A stretch of 64,000 nucleotides of DNA from Tychonema sp. LEGE 06208. Its GTDB lineage: Bacteria; Cyanobacteriota; Cyanobacteriia; Cyanobacteriales; Microcoleaceae. The notes beneath the pieces were generated by a model. That model saw nothing but the letters and a program-made list of their open reading frames with translations. It ran no database searches and had not been told where the DNA came from. The stretch is from the NCBI RefSeq assembly GCF_015207505.1, contig NZ_JADEWT010000014.1:20007-84006 (forward strand). The letters are read 5' to 3'. Shown here piece after piece: positions 1-7,964 of this stretch (positions are counted from its first letter, which is position 1; the number at the start of each line of letters is the position of its first letter). The position numbers were made by a program, and so were the translations under genes.

Positions 1-1
1 T

Positions 2-535
2 GTGACTAATCGCGGCATGACTGTTGTTAAACTCAAGGAGGACGATCGGCTCCGCAGCGCTAGTCTGAGCAAAGTCGGCGAGCAAGTGGCCGTCGCAACT
101 TCGGGAGGCCGAGTTCTCCGGTTTGATGTTGATGACGAACAACTGCCACCAATGGGCCGCAGCGCCCTAGGTTCTCAAGTAACCAGGTTGCGGAAGCAGG
201 AAGTTTTGGTGGGTTGTATTACGATCGAGCCCGAAGACAGTCTGGTGCTATTTTCGGAGTTGGGTTGGGCTAAACGAATGCCCGCAGGTTCTGTCAGACT
301 TACTAATCGCGGCGAAATTGGCACTCAAGCTTTTCGTTTCGCAGAACCTAAAGATGCTTTGGTTGGCTTGCTGCGATCGGTTCCGGGTACGGATGTTAAA
401 CTTTTTACTACTTCTGGCCGCTTGCTGCGATCGACTACTGATGCTATAGCTTTTTGGGGGAAAGATGCTCCGGGCGATCGAGTTTTTGACCTCAATCCCG
501 GTGAAAAAATTATTAAGGTTATTAGCAGTCAATAG
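2..535 (+). CDS. gyrA: DNA gyrase/topoisomerase IV subunit A, C-terminal part (5' truncated by window)
   Basis: This is the end of a type IIA topoisomerase A subunit, which wraps and cuts DNA to control supercoiling. Only about 177 residues of the C-terminal beta-propeller are present. Repeating blade-like units are visible, such as VATSGGRVLRF, FSELGWAKRMP and FTTSGRLLR, with spacing typical of GyrA/ParC C-terminal blades. The frame is open at the window edge, so the GTG at position 2 is unlikely to be the real start. The stop codon TAG lies inside the heptamer repeat array that begins at about 526. Cyanobacteria often carry two GyrA-like paralogues, so the exact assignment (gyrA or a parC-like copy) is not certain. 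Confidence 0.78.
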   Translation: MTNRGMTVVKLKEDDRLRSASLSKVGEQVAVATSGGRVLRFDVDDEQLPPMGRSALGSQVTRLRKQEVLVGCITIEPEDSLVLFSELGWAKRMPAGSVRLTNRGEIGTQAFRFAEPKDALVGLLRSVPGTDVKLFTTSGRLLRSTTDAIAFWGKDAPGDRVFDLNPGEKIIKVISSQ

Positions 536-617
536 TCATTAGTCAATAGTCAATAGTCATTAGTCAACAGTCATTGGTCAATAGTCATTAGTCAACAGTC
601 ATTGGTCAATAGTCATA
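526..617. repeat. Heptanucleotide repeat array (AGTCATT/AGTCAAT type)
   Basis: About thirteen near-tandem 7-bp units, variants of AGTCATT, AGTCAAT and AGTCAAC, start inside the last codons of the upstream gyrase-type gene and continue to about 617. This matches the short tandemly repeated repetitive (STRR) heptamers described in filamentous cyanobacteria. The gene's TAG stop is part of a repeat unit. Confidence 0.85.
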
Positions 618-731
618 AGACTTGTTCCCAGGCAGAGCCTGGGAATACATACCTGGAGGCTCGGCCTCCAATTCCCCCAATTCCCAATTCTAAAAATCTA
701 AACTCTAAAAGATAAAATCTAAAATTGTTTG

Positions 732-2180
732 ATGGCGAAAGTTGTATTAGAAAATATCTACAAAAGTTTTCCACTCCGCCAAGGAGAACAGGAAAAAAAA
801 GCAAACAACGTCGCAGAAAGTGTCTCGCCCGAAGCCTCTATTTCAACTTCTAACAGCGTTTTGCGGCGGATTAACCTGACGGTCGAAGACGGGGAATTTA
901 TGGTGCTGGTGGGGCCTTCGGGCTGCGGAAAAAGCACTCTGCTGCGATCGATCGCCGGTTTGGAAGTTTTGACTGCCGGCAATATTTGGATTGGCGATCG
1001 CCTCCTCAACGATTTGCCCCCCAAAGACCGAAATATCGCTATGGTATTTCAAAATTATGCTCTCTATCCTCACTTAACAGTTTACGATAATCTCGCCTTT
1101 GGATTGCGCCGCTCTCAGAAGGAAGAAGTCCGAGGGAAGAAGGAAGAAGGAAGAAGTCCGAGGGAAGAAGTCCGAGGGAAGAGGGAAGAAGGAAGAGGGA
1201 AAAAGGAAGAAGAGACAAAGACAGAGACAGAGGCGGAAAAAAGCAGCCTGGTTCAGGCAGAAAAAATAAAAAATCAGTTAAAAGAGGTGATTAATTATTT
1301 AGCTTCTAATACTTTAAACAAAGAGCAGATATATACTTTAGGGGAGGACTTTTTAGTTGGAGCAACTCGCAAGCTTCCTCCGGGTTTGCGCTATTTTTCG
1401 GAACGGGAAAAGGCTGTAGGCAAAAGAGTTAGGGCGGTAGCTCAATTATTGCAAATAGAACCGCTTTTAAATCGCTTGCCGAAACAACTTTCGGGAGGAC
1501 AAAAGCAGCGAGTAGCTTTGGGTAGGGCGATGGCTCGAAATCCTGAAGTTTTTTTGATGGACGAACCGCTATCTAATCTTGATGCGAAATTGAGGGCCCA
1601 AACGAGATCGCAAATTGTGCAGTTGCAGCGACAGTTGGGAACTACGACTATTTATGTGACTCACGACCAGACTGAGGCGATGACTATGGGCGATCGCATT
1701 GCGATTATGAATGCAGGTCAGCTTCAGCAAGTCGCTCAACCTCTGGAGCTTTACAACAAGCCCGCTAATCTATTTGTGGCTGAGTTTATCGGTTCTCCGC
1801 CGATGAATTTTTTGCCGGTGCAGTTTACAGCCCCGCTGTTGATTTCTCACCCGCAATTTCGCTTTACTTTACCGGATATTTGGGCAAAAAACCTACAGCA
1901 ATATGACGGGCGAGAGCTGATTTTGGGCATCCGGCCCGAACATCTGAGCATTCACCCTCCTGCTACCAAAAATCTGTCTGTACAAGTGGAAATTGTGGAG
2001 GCTTTGGGGCACGAAACTTATTTGCGGGTGTGTTTGACTGATGCTCCGGCTGTGCGGATGCAGGTGCGGGTTCCTCCTGAGCGATCGATCCGTGTTGGTG
2101 AGGAGCTTTGGCTGGCCGTCGCCCATGACAAGATTCACTTGTTTGACCCGGATACGGAGTTGGCTATTTTCCCTCGTTAG
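732..2180 (+). CDS. MalK/UgpC-type ABC transporter ATP-binding protein with charged insertion
   Basis: This is the ATPase of an importer, probably for sugars or related solutes, working at the inner face of the cytoplasmic membrane. ATG at 732 is preferred over TTG at 729. Walker A GPSGCGKST is at residues 61-69, the Q-loop (VFQNY) at about 107, the signature LSGGQ at 253-257 and Walker B VFLMDEP at 273-279. A switch histidine (VTHDQTEAMTMGDR) and a C-terminal TOBE-like region (RPEHLSIHP, then VEALGHETYLRV) follow. At 482 aa it is about 110 residues longer than usual for the family. The extra length lies mainly at residues 128-225, between Q-loop and signature, and begins with a Glu/Lys/Arg tract encoded by purine-rich tandem DNA (1113-1215). 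No permease or binding-protein gene is adjacent. Confidence 0.88.
   Translation: MAKVVLENIYKSFPLRQGEQEKKANNVAESVSPEASISTSNSVLRRINLTVEDGEFMVLVGPSGCGKSTLLRSIAGLEVLTAGNIWIGDRLLNDLPPKDRNIAMVFQNYALYPHLTVYDNLAFGLRRSQKEEVRGKKEEGRSPREEVRGKREEGRGKKEEETKTETEAEKSSLVQAEKIKNQLKEVINYLASNTLNKEQIYTLGEDFLVGATRKLPPGLRYFSEREKAVGKRVRAVAQLLQIEPLLNRLPKQLSGGQKQRVALGRAMARNPEVFLMDEPLSNLDAKLRAQTRSQIVQLQRQLGTTTIYVTHDQTEAMTMGDRIAIMNAGQLQQVAQPLELYNKPANLFVAEFIGSPPMNFLPVQFTAPLLISHPQFRFTLPDIWAKNLQQYDGRELILGIRPEHLSIHPPATKNLSVQVEIVEALGHETYLRVCLTDAPAVRMQVRVPPERSIRVGEELWLAVAHDKIHLFDPDTELAIFPR
1113..1215 (+). repeat. Purine-rich in-frame tandem repeat within ABC ATPase gene
   Basis: Variants of GAAGAAGTCCGAGGGA occur three times among GGAAGAAGG/GGAAGAGG units, almost purely purine on the + strand. 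They encode a Glu/Lys/Arg-rich stretch at about residues 128-161 of the ABC ATPase, and the frame is kept throughout. Confidence 0.8.
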
Positions 2181-2233
2181 GCGAAATTCTCAAGGTCGAT
2201 CGGCCTTTGCGATCGATCTCACACATCATAAAC

Positions 2234-2283
2234 TTGCATTTTTTTCAAGTTGCTGTTATATTAATTTACATAAGCCTTACAAA
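2234..2283 (+). promoter_or_regulatory. Putative promoter and HLR1-like direct repeat upstream of HLIP gene
   Basis: A sigma70-like pair TTGCAT (2234-2239) and TATATT (2257-2262) is separated by 17 bp. Just downstream, TTTACATA (2265-2272) and CTTACAAA (2276-2283) resemble the HLR1 direct repeat bound by RpaB at high-light genes. The spacer between the two halves is 3 nt rather than the usual 2, so this is a near match only. Confidence 0.35.
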
Positions 2284-2306
2284 AGTTAACAAAAAGAGTT
2301 CGCACT

Positions 2307-2459
2307 ATGCAAGAACAAAAACGCAACGCTTGGAACTGGGGCTTCAGCGAAGGAGCTGAAAATTGGAACGGTCGTTTAGCGATGATTGGTTTCTCTGCCG
2401 CTGTGATTATCGAATTGGTTTCCGGTCAAGGCCTGCTTCACTTCTGGGGCGTGATCTAG
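2307..2459 (+). CDS. High-light-inducible protein (HLIP, single-helix chlorophyll-binding)
   Basis: A 50-residue protein, [20 protein letters not shown]..., with the chlorophyll a/b-binding motif [14 protein letters not shown] followed by one transmembrane helix. HLIPs bind chlorophyll and carotenoid in the thylakoid membrane and protect photosystem assembly under excess light. Glu and Asn/Arg of the ExxNGRxAM motif are the expected pigment ligands. A promoter-like sequence and an HLR1-like repeat lie directly upstream, and a strong hairpin lies at 2530-2597 downstream. A second HLIP is at 34208. Confidence 0.93.
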   Translation: MQEQKRNAWNWGFSEGAENWNGRLAMIGFSAAVIIELVSGQGLLHFWGVI

Positions 2460-2529
2460 TACGATTTTAGCTTTTAGATTTGAGATTGGAGAATTGGGAC
2501 ACCATTCTTTTCTCGATCTGACTAAGATT

Positions 2530-2597
2530 AAAAAACCCGGTTTCTTTGACGCGAGTAGCTGCTCTTCGAGTGACTCCGATCGAGAAACCGGGTTTTT
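2530..2597. terminator. AAACCCGGTTTCT inverted repeat, terminator-like
   Basis: AAAAACCCGGTTTCT (about 2531-2545) pairs with AGAAACCGGGTTTTT (2583-2597) around a loop of about 37 nt, leaving a T-run. It follows the HLIP gene and could terminate it. The same arms recur at 9341-9407 and 63821-63855, so it is also a dispersed repeat. Confidence 0.6.
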
Positions 2598-2760
2598 GAA
2601 CTGCAATGCGCGAGCCAACTGCTTTCAACGAATCTAATTTTTCAGTTGAGATTGTTTAGACAATAGAAAGCTTGGGAGTCCCCAAAAGAACTCCCAAAAT
2701 TTTTCCCGCGCACTTTTAGCAGCGCAATTTTTGCAGGGCGATTTACCTGTAGCAAATAGC

Positions 2761-2887
2761 TATCTCATGTCCGTTGGATTGACCGCAATCAGATTCGTTT
2801 GTAGTGCGGATTTAACTCCGCAGAATTTGGCGGACTGAAGTCCGCACTACGAACCGTTTTTGTGATGGTAATCGACCCGAAATGATA
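2761..2887. repeat. MITE-like element, family 2 (TATC...GATA, hairpin cargo)
   Basis: It begins TATC at 2761 and ends GATA at 2887. The core carries GTAGTGCGGA (about 2812-2821) and TCCGCACTAC (about 2841-2850), pairing around AACTCCGCAGAATTTGG-type sequence. The right-hand part (TTTGTGATGGTAATCGACCCG) matches the elements at 38759 and 60709. No matching target duplication is seen on the left. It is followed by TGA and then directly by the family 1 element at 2891. Confidence 0.6.
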
Positions 2888-2890
2888 TGA

Positions 2891-2988
2891 TATCAAATCC
2901 TCTATTCATCGGAATAGTAAATTAACAGTTAACAGTTAACAGTTAACAGTTAACAGTTAACTTCATTCCGGTTTCACCGGAATTGATA
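2891..2988. repeat. MITE-like element, family 1, carrying AACAGTT heptamers
   Basis: A 98-bp element beginning TATCAAATCC and ending CCGGAATTGATA, flanked on both sides by the same 3 bp, TGA (2888-2890 and 2989-2991). The interior holds about five tandem TAACAGT heptamers (roughly 2922-2961). The ends match the elements at 24899, 42310, 47106 and 48083. Confidence 0.7.
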
Positions 2989-3100
2989 TGACTCGCAGTG
3001 CAGCGAACACAAAAAGTTTAACAACCATCGCTCCCAAAAAAGCTATGGTTCGATCCCCAAAAGAGCCAATCACTCTTTTGGGTGATGCCAGACAAATACT
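2989..3100. other. Gene-free stretch 3' of sigA
   Basis: The rest of the 2460-3100 gap apart from the two inverted-repeat elements. Beyond a short dyad CCAAAAGAG...CTCTTTTGG (about 3056-3080), possibly a terminator for sigA on the minus strand, nothing is recognisable. Confidence 0.4.
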
Positions 3101-4270
3101 CTAGCGGATATATTCTTTTAAGATGCTGTTGCGGTTGGGATGGCGCAGCTTCCGCAGCGCTTTAGCCTCGATTTGACGAATCCGCTCGCGAGTGACGTTA
3201 AAGATTTGACCAATTTCCTCCAAGGTCTTCATCCGTCCGTCGTCTAAGCCGTAACGCAGTCGCAATACATCTCGTTCTCTAGGGCTTAGAGTATCCAAAA
3301 CGCTCTCTAAATCTTCTCTTAGCAAGTTTTTCGAGACTTGATCTTCTGGCGTTTCTCCGTCAGATTCAATAAAGTCTCCCAGACGCGAGTCTTCTTCTTT
3401 GCCAATTGGAGTTTCTAAAGAAATAGGCAACTGTGCGGACTTAGCGATGAAACGCAACTTCTCGATCGTCATCTCCATTTTAGTCGCGATTTCTTCTTCC
3501 GTAGGCTTGCGGCCCATTTCCTGAGAAAGAAGTTTGGTAGTTTTCTTAATCCGCGAGATGGTTTCGTAAAGATGAACCGGTAGGCGGATAGTCCGGGATT
3601 GGTCGGCGATTGCTCTGGTGATGGCTTGACGTATCCACCAAGTTGCGTAGGTGGAAAATTTGTAGCCTTTTTCGTGATCGAATTTTTCAGCGGCCCGGAT
3701 CAGACCCAAAGAGCCTTCCTGAATCAAATCTTGGAAAGACAAACCGCGATTCATGTACTTTTTGGCGATCGACACCACCAAACGCAGGTTTGACTGTACC
3801 ATCTTCTCCTTGGCCCGCCGACCGACATGGAGTCTGTGACGGAATGCCGGAAGTGCCATATCTACAGCATTAGCCCATTCGTTATCTTTGGGTTCGCGGT
3901 CTAACTCTTCGAGGAGTTGTTCTCGAACTCGCTCTAATTCCAGCAAATCGGCAATCTTGCGGGCGAGTTCAATCTCTTCGTCGGCTCGCAGCAGTCGAAT
4001 TCTACCAATTTCTTGGAGGTAAAGACGAATAGAGTCTTCTGTATAATGCTTTTTCTTGGCTTGGGCCCGACGGCGGGCTTTGACACCTTTGCCAACTTTA
4101 GTATCGTCTTCTTCAGATGGGCTGTCTAGAAAATCTTCTCGATCGTCGTCTTCGTCGATAAAAAGTTCCAACTCGCTTTCGGGTAGAACGCTTTTGGCGT
4201 TCCTAAGCAACTCGATGGTTTCCATTTCGGGTGTGATTGTGGTTTCGAGTACGGTGTTAGCCTGGATCAT
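3101..4270 (-). CDS. sigA: RNA polymerase principal sigma factor SigA (RpoD, group 1)
   Basis: The housekeeping sigma-70 factor that directs RNA polymerase to standard promoters. The 389-aa protein shows region 1.2 ([21 protein letters not shown]), the RpoD box in region 2.2 ([18 protein letters not shown]), the DNA-melting region 2.3-2.4 ([18 protein letters not shown]), region 3, and a region 4.2 helix-turn-helix ([24 protein letters not shown]). The acidic N-terminal part ([18 protein letters not shown]) and a [17 protein letters not shown] stretch are as in cyanobacterial SigA. The start ATG at 4270 follows AGGAAGG at good distance. An unusually long gene-free region of about 1.7 kb lies upstream. 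Confidence 0.96.
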   Translation of the reverse strand: MIQANTVLETTITPEMETIELLRNAKSVLPESELELFIDEDDDREDFLDSPSEEDDTKVGKGVKARRRAQAKKKHYTEDSIRLYLQEIGRIRLLRADEEIELARKIADLLELERVREQLLEELDREPKDNEWANAVDMALPAFRHRLHVGRRAKEKMVQSNLRLVVSIAKKYMNRGLSFQDLIQEGSLGLIRAAEKFDHEKGYKFSTYATWWIRQAITRAIADQSRTIRLPVHLYETISRIKKTTKLLSQEMGRKPTEEEIATKMEMTIEKLRFIAKSAQLPISLETPIGKEEDSRLGDFIESDGETPEDQVSKNLLREDLESVLDTLSPRERDVLRLRYGLDDGRMKTLEEIGQIFNVTRERIRQIEAKALRKLRHPNRNSILKEYIR

Positions 4271-5984
4271 GCCGCCTTCCTCATGCTCCTGAATTAAAGA
4301 ATAAATAACAGTGGAATAGTGTCTGTTTGTAGTTTAGACAAGTTAGCCAGTATTGGCATTTCCGCAGTAAGAAATAGTGGGCTTTTCAGTTTGCTAAATG
4401 AAGCAGTGACCGAAACTGCGTTTGTTTGACGAGTCAAATTTCGACTTCTGGTTGAAAGAAGCAGCGAGTACATTCAATCTATCGCATATTTTTAACGTTG
4501 CAACCTATATTGAGGGTGCAGCTTTTTCTTTCACAGCGAGTTATCGCCTCATCTGCGATACCTTACCCAGAAAAACGAATGCCAGAGATGCGATCGCACG
4601 CAGGTCAAAATACTGGCTTTTTTTTGCCCGGTACTTCGATCTTTTACCCGTACCAGTTTTCTGGTACTGAACCCTCTAACTTTTGTGTTTGAGGTGTCGA
4701 ACTTTTGAGAAAGCCGACAGGGTGCGAGTGACGATGTTGTCAGATCTCACAGTTGCACGGCTAATTTTTGCCATCTCGGATGTAGGTTTGCTGCTTCAAA
4801 CGCAACAGCAGAGAGTCGTAGCACCAAATGGTGAGAATCGGATCTGGCAAAGACCCTTCCGATTGTAGCCGTTCTCACAAAAAATGGAAGTTATTTTCAA
4901 TTTTTGTCAAGAACTCGGAAAAATTTGTCAGCTTAGCTTGACAATAGTGACTCATGGTCGATTCAGCTCAATCCTGAGAAAGCCCCCTAAAAACCTGGGT
5001 ACGATCGAACTGCGCTGTTTTTTGTGCTGATGTGGGTGAACGGCTGCGGCGCAGTCTGCCAGACAGTTAGCAGACAATTTTTGATTTGCTGGAAGTGAAA
5101 CCAATAAAATCTTTGTAGATGCACCCATCATTACCCTGTTTCCCTGAATTGAATCATACGCAATCTGCGATCTAATAAAGCTTGCGAACTTGAGTTGTAA
5201 GTCGGCCGCTCTGAAGTAGAAACCGACGATTTCCCCTAATGAAGCGTTGCGGGTTTAATAGTGCAACAGGGGCTTTCTTTGTTAAGTTAGCTCAAATCCC
5301 AGAAATTGGGTTTAATTTCGACATTAAATCACATTAAGTTATTAACGTCACATTTTCATTTAAGCAGTGGGACACGAGTTTATGGCAGAGCGTGGCAAAA
5401 ACCACCCGGATAAATTCTACTGAGAGTTAACCCGTCGCGCAACTCCCGGCAGCAAATGTCTCTAAAATTTGCTGGCTTTCGGCTCGCACTTGCGCGATCC
5501 TCTTCTGCAAGCTTCGCTAACGCCCATTTTCACAAGCAAGACAATTCGCTATTTCCCGAAAGCACAACTTCACATTTACTTTAAATATATCCTAACAGTG
5601 TGAAGCTTTGACAAAGCAAATTCATCAATTTCAAGTAAAATTACTGGTGTTGTGTGGAAGATTTCCAGCAGACAGAACAAAAGCCCAGCAGACTTTGCTA
5701 CAGCGGAGGGCGGAGGATAGCTTTTAAAAAAAAGAAACTTACCGAGTGTAGTGATGTGCTTGCTGTTTGGCGATCGTCCAAAAGCTGCCGAGTTCGTTCA
5801 AAGCTGTTAAACAATAGGACTCTGGTGCTATGTGAAGATTTTTGTTACATTTATTTACAGCCCTTCCTCCGAAAGCAGGTATCCGGCCACTCTGGTTTAA
5901 ATCATGTGGCTCGATAGCTAGGGTATTTCGCTATCAGGATAAATTTCTGCTCCGCATCTGTCTTGACAACGCCGGCAAAGTTGA
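4271..5984. other. 1.7-kb gene-free region upstream of sigA
   Basis: No credible protein gene: the open frames here are short, without family features or ribosome binding sites. It probably holds the sigA leader and promoters. On the minus strand, TACAAT (complement of 4862-4867) and TTGACA (about 4907-4912) are present, but their spacing is not a standard pair. A near-palindrome TTGTCAGCTTAGCTTGACAA sits at 4925-4944. A hairpin with a T-rich tail lies at 5234-5281. Confidence 0.5.
5234..5281 (+). terminator. Terminator-like hairpin in gene-free region
   Basis: CCCCT and GTTGC arms pair with GCAAC and AGGGG around a GGGTTTAATAGT loop, followed by CTTTCTTTGTT. No + strand gene precedes it, so it may end an unannotated small RNA starting somewhere after about 4940. 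Confidence 0.35.
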
Positions 5985-6617
5985 TTATATCTGTTTATTA
6001 TTGATGCAGTCTAATAAACCTCGATAAAAAGCTTGGAAACTTGTAGAGCGATTTAATTCAGGATTCATATATTTAGAAATTTCGCTAGAGGCTTTATATT
6101 TTTCTAGTCCTCCCTGATGGTATCCAGCCTTCCGTAATACTCTTTCTAAAGCCTCCCAGGTGCCTCCTTTGATAGCATCAGGCTCTCGATATTTTTTTTG
6201 AGTAGCTAAATTGGGAGAGACTTTAGGGTAAGCTTGGCAAATTGCTTCAACATCGCCGAAAAACCACGCTTCTAATTCTTCAACTACAATTCGATTTAAG
6301 ACTTGGAATAATTTATCTTTTTGACAGGAAGATTTAGTGATTAATCCCGATGATATTGCCATTATTTCTAGTTGTTGTTTTAATTTGAGACAATCTTCTC
6401 GATCTTTATCTATTAAAACAACTATTTTCCTGTCAGGCGGAAGCCATGCTTGATAACCTTTCAAACGGTTAGGCAATTTAGCCAGTAAATCTGTTTTCCC
6501 TCGAAAAGCATGAATTTTATAGGTGACAGTCGATGGCAATATTTTGGGTAAAATCTGGGTTAAAGCTGATTCTAGTGATGCTTCTTCCACTAAAAATTCA
6601 AGATGCAAAATGCTCAC
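5985..6617 (-). CDS. DUF4276 family protein with TOPRIM-like motifs
   Basis: About 210 aa. The N-terminal FLVEEASLES carries conserved acidic residues (E11/E12), and VVLIDKDRED provides a D70-x-D72 pair. Together these give the E...DxD pattern of TOPRIM-like nuclease/primase folds. The remainder (VVEELEAWFFGDVEAICQAYPKV) is typical of DUF4276. The gene begins 24 bp after an AAA ATPase gene on the same strand, an operon arrangement seen in phage-defence ATPase + TOPRIM-like pairs. The GTG at 6617 sits directly on the GAGGAG ribosome site, so the TTG at 6608 (giving MHLEFLVEE) with 7-nt spacing may be the true start. A nuclease role is inference. Confidence 0.8.
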   Translation of the reverse strand: MSILHLEFLVEEASLESALTQILPKILPSTVTYKIHAFRGKTDLLAKLPNRLKGYQAWLPPDRKIVVLIDKDREDCLKLKQQLEIMAISSGLITKSSCQKDKLFQVLNRIVVEELEAWFFGDVEAICQAYPKVSPNLATQKKYREPDAIKGGTWEALERVLRKAGYHQGGLEKYKASSEISKYMNPELNRSTSFQAFYRGLLDCINNKQI

Positions 6618-6641
6618 CTCCTCTTAATTTTCAAGTTAAAA

Positions 6642-7841
6642 TTATTGCGGTGCACCCGCGTTTTTGAGGGGATTTCCCACATCGAAGAAATCTTCCATCC
6701 ACAGCGAACCGAGTAAGGAACCGTTTTCTATAAATTGTTTAATTCCCTGCATATCTGCGGTTCTTTTGGCTTGAGTAAAACCTTTTTCATCTCTATATAA
6801 TACCCATAATTCTTCTGGTTTTAAACGATCTACAAAAAAGGGAGAATGGGTTGTTATCATTAATTGAGTATTCGCCGAAGCCGAACGACATTCTTCTGCA
6901 AGCTGAGGTAATAATTGCGGATGCAAATGATTTTCTGGTTCTTCTATTCCCACTAATTGCGGGGGATTTGGATCGAATAAAACTGTCAAATAAGCTAAGA
7001 GTTTTAAGGTACCATCAGAGGCATATTTTGCCAAAATGGGATGAGAAAAAGGAGCATCTTTAATTTCCAACAAAAGTCGGCCATCCTGCATGACAAGAGC
7101 CTCGACTTTTTCGAGGCGTGGAATACGAGCAGAAAGGGTTTTTAGTATTTCTTCTAACCGTTGGTGATGTTGTTCTTTTAGGTATTGGATAACATTAGGT
7201 AAATTGTCACCAGTGGGGGACAATCTTTCCTGTGCACCTGCTTCGGGAAGGCTGCGGGTATTATCTGCGGTTAAATAGGATAAATACCAACCTGTAATAA
7301 AGCGTCTTAATGCGCTGACGCGAGGATGTTTGGCAAATTGTCCTAAGGTATTTACTGCTAAAAATTCAGATGATTCTAGTTTTTCGGTGATCCTTTCACC
7401 TTCTTCATCAGGACTTTCGCCACTAATAACTTGTCCTTCGCCTTTTTTGAAGTCTAAAAACCGAAAAGGTTTACCTTGGCTGGCTCGCCTCCACTGTAAC
7501 GATTCTTCAGCAATGAAAGGACGATTATTTTCTTCATCTATGGCGAGATGATAGGTAATTAACGGTGATTTTGATGTCTCTCGATATTTTAATTCAATAA
7601 TGATGCAGCCTGTACTATCTCTGGTGCGTAATTCTCGAAATCTGCCCCTTCTATCCCATGCTTTTCTGAGGCTTTCATTGAAACATTCAGACAAAAAAGC
7701 AAAAACATCAAAAATAGTTGATTTTCCGCTACCATTAGGTCCTAAGAGGACAGTTAAGGGGGTAATTTTTTTAAGTTCTAGATTATGTAAAGCTCGGTAA
7801 TTTTGGACTTTTAGATATTCTATACGGGGAATATTTTTCAT
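6642..7841 (-). CDS. AAA ATPase (AAA_21/OLD-like), partner of DUF4276 gene
   Basis: A SMC/OLD-like ABC-ATPase of 399 aa from the chosen start. Walker [10 protein letters not shown] is at residues 34-42, Walker [14 protein letters not shown] at about 296-308, and the switch-histidine motif [12 protein letters not shown] at about 329-340. A family N-terminus ([17 protein letters not shown]) is present. AAGGAGG at 7849-7855 places the start at ATG 7841 (7-nt spacing) or ATG 7844, not at the upstream 7907 codon. Such ATPases sense or load on nucleic acid and control a partner effector; here the partner is the downstream TOPRIM-like protein. A defence role is an inference from architecture and gene pairing. 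Confidence 0.85.
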   Translation of the reverse strand: MKNIPRIEYLKVQNYRALHNLELKKITPLTVLLGPNGSGKSTIFDVFAFLSECFNESLRKAWDRRGRFRELRTRDSTGCIIIELKYRETSKSPLITYHLAIDEENNRPFIAEESLQWRRASQGKPFRFLDFKKGEGQVISGESPDEEGERITEKLESSEFLAVNTLGQFAKHPRVSALRRFITGWYLSYLTADNTRSLPEAGAQERLSPTGDNLPNVIQYLKEQHHQRLEEILKTLSARIPRLEKVEALVMQDGRLLLEIKDAPFSHPILAKYASDGTLKLLAYLTVLFDPNPPQLVGIEEPENHLHPQLLPQLAEECRSASANTQLMITTHSPFFVDRLKPEELWVLYRDEKGFTQAKRTADMQGIKQFIENGSLLGSLWMEDFFDVGNPLKNAGAPQ

Positions 7842-7964
7842 CATTTCACCTCCTTGATTGGATTTTATGTCTCGTGAATTAAAATATTTAACAAGTTGTG
7901 AGTTCATCTCTCGCTAAAAAATGCACTCGCAACTTAATTGTGATTAATTCACCAGCGAGACAAA

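Noticed and set aside
4422..4868. Three overlapping short + strand frames upstream of sigA
   Set aside because: Low-information translations without initiation signals; probably the sigA leader.
5654..6027. 87-aa and 61-aa + strand frames
   Set aside because: No ribosome site or recognisable motif; the second runs into the 3' end of the DUF4276 gene.
5985..7844. Identification of the ATPase pair as PARIS
   Set aside because: The second gene resembles DUF4276 rather than the DUF4435 effector of PARIS, so only a general similarity can be claimed.
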